This document shows, in pieces, positions 34,801-42,200 of a stretch of 64,000 nt of DNA. Where the stretch lies: contig JAFZUW010000067.1 of NCBI GenBank assembly GCA_017618195.1, positions 85,938-149,937 of the forward strand, read 5' to 3'. A program made the position numbers and the translations under genes. The stretch's first letter is position 1. Each line of letters begins with the position of its first letter. The notes beneath the pieces are model-generated. The model saw only the letters and a program-made list of their open reading frames with translations. It made no database searches and was not told the origin of the DNA. The stretch comes from Lachnospiraceae bacterium (GTDB taxonomy: Bacteria > Bacillota > Clostridia > Lachnospirales > Lachnospiraceae).

Positions 34801-35410
34801 GTCGTATGAGAATTACATTTATTTTATCAATGACGGTGATATTTTCCGTATGACTTCGGACGGCGGAACTCCGGAGCTGTTTGTTGAAGGAATGAATGCA
34901 TCGGGGATCAGTGCCTTTAACGGCTGGCTTTACTATACGTCCGGGCGTGACATTTACCAGCGGAGCGTATATACCGAAGACGAAAATGTGACGTACGGCG
35001 ACATCGACGGGTACATGGCGGTTCTCGACGGCCGGTACTTTATCACAGCCGGAGAGGACGTATATGAACTGAATCTCGAAGACTGGTCGCTTACTCCGGC
35101 CGGTGCGGATTACGTTAAGGATTACGCTTCACAGAATTATACGGAAAAGGTCATGCAGTACGTGGAAGACTGCAGTCCGGTACAATTTGCCGTCGAAAGC
35201 CGCGGAATCGTTCTTTTGGACGGATTCGATGAGATGATCTGGCTTTGTAATCCGAAAGGGACTATCCGTACAAGGATAACGAGGAACCGCGCAGCAGATT
35301 TCAATATTGCGGGCGAGTGGATTTTCTATCATAACAAAGATGACAACGGCAGACTGTGGAGTGTACGCTATGACGGCGCGGACGATCACAGAGTTCAATA
35401 CGGGGAATAA
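31817..35410 (+). CDS. GT2 glycosyltransferase - Ser/Thr kinase - sensor-like fusion protein
   Basis: A 1197-residue chain with three parts. Residues ~1-610: processive family-2 glycosyltransferase with membrane helices near 25-65, 410-460 and 500-610, and catalytic motifs ED in LVSEDGLAP (~151), DKDSG (~262), SEDYDLAIRL (~355) and an RRYAYG segment in the QxxRW position (~396). Residues ~664-908: Ser/Thr kinase with HRDIKPQN (Asp792), DFG (Asp810) and APPEQ; the glycine loop is poor and the beta-3 Lys position seems to be Arg (~702). Then one helix (~917-940), a GxxxG/GY-rich linker, and ~968-1197 an outside domain like DUF5050 (repeated YxxG/YYFI-type strands). Links polymer synthesis, external sensing and phosphorylation in one protein. 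Starts 10 nt after the lipoprotein gene. Confidence 0.85.
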   Translation: MSKKKKPEKNIPAYLGNMVCGVRPQVTGLLINALIHIGIFVVYGAPLQQLWRFILSFFFFIYPCSYVTDILWSLRPSVRSVLIGETLINRKNYMNAPRREVKASDLLPVTVSIPVYTEENSVIFETVRKSLCAVRSYREYSHCEANVLVSEDGLAPLLGGVVTRDIAENVLMRFLKDPDSLSEKERKAAERIRFYRENNVGFIARPQKGRKGLFKKASNLNYSLRFGDYQEREYRSNDPDDLLSLGYAEGDYRTHEIILLLDKDSGVKEGVIEAILPEFGLDERLAYVQCATDTINLKENYYSRATGHLTNDLFHYIWPGKALQGFFVPLVGHNVFLRKSILEKCGRWAEDKVSEDYDLAIRLYGMGYHGKYAKIPGLEFTEYTSTNFEEETGKQRRYAYGLMEMVFDGTMKGNVRPCDRFFMFLYFFSIVNQIMLLPTVFIECYFGNIHLLWAGFLVCDACFILSPWLRSIIMGRKLPKEHRTRIVYTLELAISFISHSLSVFLGAMGWVINKLKRRKKGFPSTRVGENDRGLLAGLSLIFGYIKGTWLFLPVAALCVDRSMYVITRRGIGTESRIAYCFIFFSMVLTPVLFTPPLYAWGSGERKAKRIQAMLKNPSKGWTMTGPVPEVVETAAEKSLEDDVAAFLQSYGAGLEDEVRRSAIPEEITSRYTVTGCLKKDEQGKKETYFLKRIADDAPAILRITRDYKPEDALEEARILESLDHPGIPKVYASFEKDGGHYMIREFIEGKTLDEIVRAKGTLSESDIYAVTSELTGILKYLHHQTPPVIHRDIKPQNIVLAKDGSINLIDFGIARVHKSGQRQDTSIVLTLDYAPPEQYGFDQSSPVTDIYSLGVVMLFLATGQASKPDLESEIISPKLRNLIRRCIAFDPRDRIQKVEEIEAVIDQNKRNRIKYIRRTAVLAAAAFLTVVGSYFGGRLIGQAEGKKAGTRQGYDGGYVSGYQSVPIYSLGERTAHPENGNVPENMLVNGGAYALSYENYIYFINDGDIFRMTSDGGTPELFVEGMNASGISAFNGWLYYTSGRDIYQRSVYTEDENVTYGDIDGYMAVLDGRYFITAGEDVYELNLEDWSLTPAGADYVKDYASQNYTEKVMQYVEDCSPVQFAVESRGIVLLDGFDEMIWLCNPKGTIRTRITRNRAADFNIAGEWIFYHNKDDNGRLWSVRYDGADDHRVQYGE

Positions 35411-35413
35411 ATC

Positions 35414-36982
35414 ATGCAAAGCAAAGACGCACAAAGCGCAGAACAAAACAATCAAACGATCGCCGAGCTGATTTCCTCCGGAAAGCCGTTAAGCGAAAAG
35501 AAATCGATGCGTATCATCCGGTCGGTTCTCAGGCAGCTGATCAAAGACCGTGAAAAGGAATCCGCAGCCGCAGCCGTACTGACGCCGCAGATGGTTACCC
35601 TGTCCCCTAAAGGGGCGGTAACGATCGCTTATGAAAAAAGCCGGGATACGGCTTCTTTGGGACGTGACGCGGAAGCATTCCTGCCTCCGGAATACGGCAA
35701 AGGAACCGGCTCCGATGAGGGGACGCTGATATACGGTATCGGCATGATGCTTTTGATGCTTGTAACCGGAAAGACGCAGAAATCCGAACTGGATGCCGTT
35801 TCGAAGAACGGGACGCTTAAGGAGATTGTCGACCGCTGTACGGCGTTAGACCAAAGACGACGGTTCCAAAGCCTTCTTGAATGCTACGGCTTTGTTAAGA
35901 GCGAGCTTCGTTTTCCGAAGAAAAGGCTTCGAAGGATAGCGTTCCTGTTAATTCTGCTGCTGACTGTCGGAATATCGGTTTACGGATATCTGCAGGGACA
36001 TGATAAGGGAAGCGAGAGCGGACGTAAGACGGGATATCAAAGCGGCTATCGGGAAGGCTATGATCAGGGCGTTTCAGATGCTCCGGGCATCGGTATCGAA
36101 GCTACGGCATGGCCCTCTGATACCGGCAATTATCCGGGGAACCGGAATTCGAAGGAAGGCGCATTTGCCGTAATGGAAGAGGACAATCTCTATTACATCT
36201 GCGATAACCGCGTATTCCGGATGGATCCTTATACGAAGGAAACGACGCAGCTTGTGAAGCATGAAAGCATTTCGGAACTGAACTGCTGGAACGGGTATCT
36301 ATACTATCTGACCGAAGACTCAATCATGAGGTTCCGGATTGAAACGGGTGAAGAAGAGATCGTGTCCGATTCCGTTCGGGGCAGATATGCGATTTATTCC
36401 GGAATGCTTTATGTGGACGACGAGAAAGGCCCCGGATATCTTTACGGCATCGATACGGAAACGCTTGAAATGAAACAGCTGAATGCGAATCCGGTGCATG
36501 ATTATCTGAATGTATCGGGCGGCAGGCTTCTTTTTACCGATCCGTCCCGGGACGACTGCCTTGTCAGCTGCGAAGCGGACGGGGATAAATTATATCGCCT
36601 CGTAAGCAAGCCCTGCAGGGAAGTAAACCTCTGCGGCGAAAAGATCTATTGCCTTACGGATAACGGTGATAAATCCCTTACCGTTCTGATTGCTATGAAC
36701 AGTGACGGAGGCGATGCGTTAACCCTTACGAACGAGCCGGTAAGCCGCTTTATCGCTTCGGACAACGGAATTTTTTATATTTCCGCGGCAACGAAAAGTC
36801 TTGAATGGATGACGCTTGACGGAAAGACCCGGTACACGGTCAGTACTCAGGAAGTGACGGACTTTAATCTGGCGGGACGCTGGATATTCTACCGGATCAG
36901 CGGAAGCGATGCTTTGTACCGCATGCGGATTGACGGATCGGACAGCGAAAGAATCCCTCAGAGCATTAACGTATATCAATAA
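35414..36982 (+). CDS. membrane pseudokinase with sensor-like extracellular domain
   Basis: 522 residues. The first ~165 resemble the C-lobe of the preceding kinase (PPEYGKGTGSDEGTLIYGIGMMLLMLVTGK; then RCTALDQRRRF) but HRD and DFG are gone: the segment in the catalytic-loop place is LTPQMVTLSPKGAVTIAYEK. A helix (~177-195), the same GxxxG/GY linker style as upstream (GYQSGYREGYDQG) and a DUF5050-like beta-propeller domain follow (LYYICDNRVFRMD, YLYYLTEDSIMRF). Four nt separate it from the fusion gene. Likely a non-catalytic partner that senses the same external cue or binds the active kinase. Confidence 0.8.
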   Translation: MQSKDAQSAEQNNQTIAELISSGKPLSEKKSMRIIRSVLRQLIKDREKESAAAAVLTPQMVTLSPKGAVTIAYEKSRDTASLGRDAEAFLPPEYGKGTGSDEGTLIYGIGMMLLMLVTGKTQKSELDAVSKNGTLKEIVDRCTALDQRRRFQSLLECYGFVKSELRFPKKRLRRIAFLLILLLTVGISVYGYLQGHDKGSESGRKTGYQSGYREGYDQGVSDAPGIGIEATAWPSDTGNYPGNRNSKEGAFAVMEEDNLYYICDNRVFRMDPYTKETTQLVKHESISELNCWNGYLYYLTEDSIMRFRIETGEEEIVSDSVRGRYAIYSGMLYVDDEKGPGYLYGIDTETLEMKQLNANPVHDYLNVSGGRLLFTDPSRDDCLVSCEADGDKLYRLVSKPCREVNLCGEKIYCLTDNGDKSLTVLIAMNSDGGDALTLTNEPVSRFIASDNGIFYISAATKSLEWMTLDGKTRYTVSTQEVTDFNLAGRWIFYRISGSDALYRMRIDGSDSERIPQSINVYQ

Positions 36983-37001
36983 AAAATTTTTGATTTGTAT
37001 G

Positions 37002-37036
37002 CATCGGGCAGACCGAAAGGTTTGTCCGATGTTTTA
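37002..37036 (+). terminator. terminator after the pseudokinase gene
   Basis: CATCGGGCAGACC pairs with GGTTTGTCCGATG over 13 bp (two G-U) around a GAAA tetraloop, then TTTTATATT. Confidence 0.8.
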
Positions 37037-37087
37037 TATTGAGGTTGTAAACAGTACAGAGAGTCATGTTTGCAAGGAGGGAAATGT

Positions 37088-37477
37088 ATGAACGGTGTGC
37101 TTTTGATACGGTTCAGCATTGATAAACTGAACGAACTCCCCGGACCGTATGAATTTCAAAAAGGATTTCTGGTCGGGAAAGCGGTTCCGCCGAGGCTGCT
37201 GAACGGAATGAAGATTCTGGAAGGCGACACATTGAAAACGCTTCAGGGCAAAGAATACGTCACCGTAATGGCAATCATCGGCGAACGGGACATCCTTAAA
37301 AAAGAAGTCGAACCGCGAATCGTCCTGAACGAGAACATATCTCTTCGAAAAGCCGAACCGCTTGTACAGCTGGTCGGCGAAGTTACCGACCGGCTTACCG
37401 AAGTAGGAGAGATCAAAAACAACGAACTGACAGACAACGGATGGTGTTCCAAAGGTTTTCTGTACGCATGGAATTAA
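37088..37477 (+). CDS. hypothetical protein
   Basis: 129 residues, no signal peptide, no recognised family. Mixed alpha/beta sequence with several short hydrophobic strands (VLLIRFSI, YVTVMAII). The start at 37088 has AAGGAGG 9-15 nt upstream. It is 15 nt before the membrane-anchored 37493 gene, so both are one unit at the end of the kinase locus. Confidence 0.6.
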   Translation: MNGVLLIRFSIDKLNELPGPYEFQKGFLVGKAVPPRLLNGMKILEGDTLKTLQGKEYVTVMAIIGERDILKKEVEPRIVLNENISLRKAEPLVQLVGEVTDRLTEVGEIKNNELTDNGWCSKGFLYAWN

Positions 37478-37492
37478 AAGGAGGAATAGATC

Positions 37493-38209
37493 ATGGAAAA
37501 TACGAACAAGAAGCATTTTAAAGCAATCATTATCGGTATCTTATGTACCGTAATTGCCTGTGCGGCAACGGTAGGAGGCATTATCTGGGCACTTAACAAA
37601 GACGATTCCGGGAAGGATAAGTCCGCGCAGAAAGGAAAGGACCGTACCCAGACGGTTTCGAACGATGAGGATGATATTGAAAAACTTGCCCTTACGAATA
37701 ACGGCTTCGGTGCTGATGACATCTTTGCCGGTGCAGACAAATCCGGCTACGTAATCCCTGCCGGTGCATTGAAGCCCGGCGATTATTCCGGTACCCGTGT
37801 GAAAGACGATTACGATTCCGACGGTCTTCCGATTCCCGACCTGCGGGACGGAGAGCAGCTTTATATCGGATACGGCGACCTCGAGGGAGCAGGTATCATG
37901 AAGTTCGCTTTCTGCGTATCCGCGGACAATAAGAGTGTACGTTATGCGACGATGGTAATCGGGGATTTCTCCAATCCGTTCCACGGAAAGACGCTGCAGT
38001 TTTCGAATATGAGCAGACACGGAGAAAATCCGCTCGTCATTGATTCGTCTGACGAACAGATGCTTTGGGAAAGCAAGGTTGATGAAGTAGTGATGTACAA
38101 AGACGTACTGCATGTTAAACTGAGCGATTATGCGATGCCCACATTTCCCGACAATCAGGTGATGCATCTCGGCGAAGTGAACATCTGGATGAAGAAGGTT
38201 ACGGAGTAA
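37493..38209 (+). CDS. membrane-anchored extracellular protein of unknown function
   Basis: 238 residues: one N-terminal helix (~10-33, FKAIIIGILCTVIACAATVGGIIWAL), a Lys/Asp-rich spacer and a ~170-residue outer domain of beta character with DLRDGEQLYIGYGDLE and VNIWMKKV. No family recognised. AAGGAGG upstream of the ATG. Possibly acts with the external domains of the kinase locus. Confidence 0.65.
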   Translation: MENTNKKHFKAIIIGILCTVIACAATVGGIIWALNKDDSGKDKSAQKGKDRTQTVSNDEDDIEKLALTNNGFGADDIFAGADKSGYVIPAGALKPGDYSGTRVKDDYDSDGLPIPDLRDGEQLYIGYGDLEGAGIMKFAFCVSADNKSVRYATMVIGDFSNPFHGKTLQFSNMSRHGENPLVIDSSDEQMLWESKVDEVVMYKDVLHVKLSDYAMPTFPDNQVMHLGEVNIWMKKVTE

Positions 38210-38276
38210 AAAAATCCTCCTTGGTATGCTGTCCGGAGGTCCTCTGAGGGATCTCCGGAAACGGTATGAAATCTGC

Positions 38277-38304
38277 TTGACATTTTTGTGTATCTGTGTA
38301 TACA
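38277..38304 (+). promoter_or_regulatory. promoter and possible operator of the GntR-type gene
   Basis: TTGACA, 16 nt, TATACA. Imperfect inverted arms TTGTGTATC and TGTATACAA overlap the spacer and -10, as expected for an autoregulated GntR gene. Confidence 0.6.
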
Positions 38305-38356
38305 ATCATAGTGCTGTAAAAAGCATTACTATCCATCGGATTTATCAGGAGCAGAA

Positions 38357-39037
38357 ATGGACGAGCAGGTTTTTTCGAAAGAAAGTGCAGATAAATATTC
38401 CCTCCGCGGCATGGTTTTCACAAAACTCCGCGAGGACATTCTTGCCGGCAAATACGAAGCAGGCGAGGAATTAAAGGAGATTGCGATCGGTGAGGAACTC
38501 GGCGTAAGCCGTACTCCGGTCCGTGAAGCGTTAAGACAGTTGGAGCTGGAAGGTCTTGTTAAGATCATTCCGAATAAAGGCGCTTATGTTGCGGGCATTT
38601 CCAACAAGGACATCCATGACATTTACATGATCCGTTCCTATCTGGAAGGGTTGTGCGCAAGATGGGCATGCGAGAACATTACGGAAGAGCAGATCGACGA
38701 GATCGAAGAAGTAATCTATCTTGCCGATTTCCACGTTAAGAAGAAGCATTTCGACCAGATTGTTGAACTGGATTCGAAGTTCCATGAGATGCTTTACGCT
38801 TCGAGCGGAAGCAAGATTTTAGGGCATCTTCTTCGGGACTATCATCAGTATGTTCACAGTCTTCGTAAGATTACGCTTTCCGATCCGGAGCGTGCCGCCA
38901 ATTCGAACGCCGAGCATCAGGCGATGCTTGAGGCGATAAGAAAGCGCGATGCGGATCTTGCCGAGAAGCTTGCACATGAGCACATCATGCGCACGATCAG
39001 CAACATCAACAATCATAATCTGGCACAGGATAAATAG
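38357..39037 (+). CDS. GntR family transcriptional regulator (FadR/FCD subfamily)
   Basis: 226 residues: winged HTH at ~20-85 (ILAGKYEAGEELKEIAIGEEL, SRTPVREALRQLELEGLV, NKGAYVAG) and an FCD ligand domain with its metal-binding residues (DSKFHEMLY; NAEHQAMLEAI; AHEHIMRT). These usually sense carboxylates or sugar acids. No catabolic operon is next to it, so its target is not apparent. Has its own promoter and terminator. Confidence 0.92.
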   Translation: MDEQVFSKESADKYSLRGMVFTKLREDILAGKYEAGEELKEIAIGEELGVSRTPVREALRQLELEGLVKIIPNKGAYVAGISNKDIHDIYMIRSYLEGLCARWACENITEEQIDEIEEVIYLADFHVKKKHFDQIVELDSKFHEMLYASSGSKILGHLLRDYHQYVHSLRKITLSDPERAANSNAEHQAMLEAIRKRDADLAEKLAHEHIMRTISNINNHNLAQDK

Positions 39038-39065
39038 AAAGTATTAAACCATATTGAATACCATA

Positions 39066-39108
39066 CAGCCGCAGACGGTTCCTAAGACCGTCCCGCGGCT
39101 GTTTTTTT
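39066..39108 (+). terminator. terminator of the GntR-type gene
   Basis: CAGCCGC/GCGGCTG with an inner GACGGT/ACCGTC stem, then seven Ts. Confidence 0.88.
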
Positions 39109-39164
39109 GTGCTGTATTTTAATGTATTTTTGTGCTCATGAATTTGTGAATTTCCGTTTTCGGG

Positions 39165-39194
39165 TTGACTTATGGGGTCAATAGGTTTTACAAT
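39165..39194 (+). promoter_or_regulatory. promoter of the first giant secreted protein
   Basis: TTGACT, 18 nt, TACAAT, ~95 nt before the start. The -35 is an arm of the inverted repeat TTGAC-N7-GTCAA (39165-39181), a possible operator. Confidence 0.6.
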
Positions 39195-39288
39195 AACTAT
39201 ATATGTGTTTCAAACGGTATCCGTGTCATTTGCCGTTTCGAATCATACGGGTTTTCAGGGGTCTTTAATAAGGATAAGGAGGAGCAGT

Positions 39289-42200
39289 ATGAAGGGTGCA
39301 GTCAGAAATCTTTTCAGACGTTTTACTTCGGTATTTCTTGCGGCAGTGATCACCGTACCGATGCTGTACGGGATATCATTTCCTGCCGCTGAGGCATCGC
39401 CTGAGCAGACGTTTGAAAAAACAGTAAGTAATACGCAGCTGGGAGCTAACGGCTTTGCAAAGCCGGTTGTTCCGGCAACCAAGGATTCTCCCTGGCAGGG
39501 CAGCTACCTGTATTACGGAGAATACAACGGAAGTCCTGTACGTTACAGAATTCTCGATTTTTATACGCAGAAGTATAAGGAATACGGCCGAACCATACTC
39601 TTAGACTGTGATAGGGGGCTCTATTTCCATTCTTATGACGGCAAAATCGAAAACGGTGTCGGTACCGGATCCAGTGTCTGGAAGACCAGTGATCTGCGTG
39701 ATTATCTGAACGGCGAGTATTTCTTTGAATTCGGCGGCTTTACGGATACGGAATGGGATGCTATCGTAGAGAGCACCTTTGAAGGCGGCGGAGATTTATC
39801 GGGGATTAATATGGAAGCAATGTCCCGGTATAAGAAATATGTCGGCCTGTACGGAGATAAAGTCTTTCTTCTCGGAATTGAGGATGTGTTAAATCCTCAA
39901 TACGGATACTATGATACGGAATTAACGTATGACGGTGTATTGAATCATGGTAAAATAGGACCGGACGGAATACAATACTCCAGCTGGTGGCTTCGTTCCA
40001 TGGATATTGCGGCTGATGAAGACATGGGAGAAGAGGAATTTTTCGTCGGTTTGGCGAATTCGACATTGGGCTACTCCGGTTGGCAGCCTAATGAACCTTA
40101 CGGTGCGGTTTCTCCCGCGATGAATATCGACAGCGAGAGAGTACTGTTCTCAACTGCTGTTAAGGGAACTTTCGGTGAGGTAGGAACAGAGTATAAGCTT
40201 ACGCTTATCGATGAGAAGCTGTCGATCACCCCTCGAAATATTCAGAGAAACGGTAATACGGTATCCTTTAAGGGAATTGTAGGCGGCTTTAATGAATCCG
40301 ATCCTCCGAGAATCCGTTATTTCATTACAAAGGACGGATGGAACTACGGAACCCTTTTCGGCGAGCCTCAGACCATGCTCGCATACGGTGAGGTTACAAA
40401 GGACGGAGACCTTTACAGCTTTACCATTCCGAGCAGTGTGAGCGGAACCTGGAATGAAGATTACTGCATTTATATAACAGCCGAAGATATCAACGGCAAA
40501 TACGAAACCGATTACGCAAGCAGACCGGTATTTCTGAATACTCCGGCAACTTTCACCAAGACGGCTGATAATACGATGCTCGGTATCTGGGATATCGAAA
40601 CACCGAGATTTGATTACACAAACAGAAACTTTCACAGAAGCCTTATCTGGTACGGCAAATACAACGGTCAGCCGGTTGCTTACCGGGCTCTTGAGCGGGA
40701 TAACAAGGATGGAAAACTGCTCGTTGACAGTGATGAAGTGCTGTTCCGTATGCGGTACAACCCTGCACCCGATACGCAAAACGGAGATGTTTGGCAGTAC
40801 AGTGAAATACGGCTGGCATTGAACGGCAGTACGTTTTTAAATAAACCCGGCGTTTTCACGGATGCAGAGAAGAGCGCCATTTACTCGTACACATATACCG
40901 ATAACGCTCCCTTTGAGGGAAATGCCCAGCAGGCGGCCTCAACCTTTACGGAACAGGTTGGACTTAACGGCGATCAAATATTCCTTCTTGACGTTCAGGA
41001 TTTATACAACCACACCGGATATGTCCTCGACAACTTATTCTACGGCGAGAAACATACCGCATATGATGACGGAACCACATCCTGGTGGGTTCGAAACGGT
41101 GCGGGCGTCCGGACTGTTGATGTATTGGGTACCGGCCCGGTTACCGGGTATACTGCCGGTATCATGAAATCGAACGGTAAAGGTCTCAGTGTGGACAGCG
41201 TTGCGGAATTGAACGGTGTTTCTCCCGCAATGTATCTCAGTTATGATAAAGTCGCATTTGCCACGGCAATTAAAGGGGAACTCAGAGATAATGACACGGA
41301 GTATAAGCTTACCGTTATCGATCCCGAGATCAATCTGAAGCTGACTGCGGCAACCGTCAGCGGAAAGAAAATGACGATGGATTATACCCTTTCGGGTAAG
41401 AATTCGGGTAATGTAGACCAGTTCTCTTATGTGATCGTACGAAACAATCTGGAAATGCTGAGCTCTGAAAACGTGATCATTGCGTACGGTAAGATTCCGG
41501 TTCTCGGTGCTTCGAAAGTGAACCGTCTGAGCTTCAATCTTCCTGATGAAGTATCGGGAAGAAGATTGAATTCTGATTTTTATGTTTACATTATTGCCGA
41601 AGATATTAACGGCATGTATGAAACCGATTACTGCAGCAATCTTGCAAGAGTTAATCCGATTAATCTGGAGAGTTTCGACGGAAAGAACAGTTCCAATACA
41701 AGACTCGGGACCAGATATCTGGCTCCGCCGGCAACGCCTCAGTCCGAGGACGATTTCTGGAAGGGATCTTATATCATTTACGGTCATTATGACGGCTTTT
41801 CAACCAGCTGCCGTGTTCTGGACAATTCCTGCTGGATCGGACAGGGAAGCGGTGAGGGAATCCTTTTGCAAAGCGACAGCGTGCTTATGTATCTTCCGTT
41901 TAATGAGTCGCCCACAACCTGTGACTGGGATGATTCGACTCTGAAAGCGCAGCTGAACGGAGATGCGTTCCTCAATAAGGAAGGTGTCTTTACGCAGACC
42001 GAGAAGGAAGCAATTATTCCGGCATATACTGAGGCGCATGACCATCCGGGCAACATTGATGAGGAAGTATTTATAGAAAGCGGTTATGTTCCGCTTGACG
42101 GTGAGAAGATTTTTGTTTTAGATGTTGAAGACCTTATGAATGAGGAATACGGGTATACAAGCGCATTGATCGATCCTTCCAAAGCCAGCCGGATTATCAG

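Noticed and set aside
38214-38260. Terminator after the 37493 gene
   Set aside because: A CCGGAG/CTCCGG hairpin is present but no U tract follows; kept out of the feature list.
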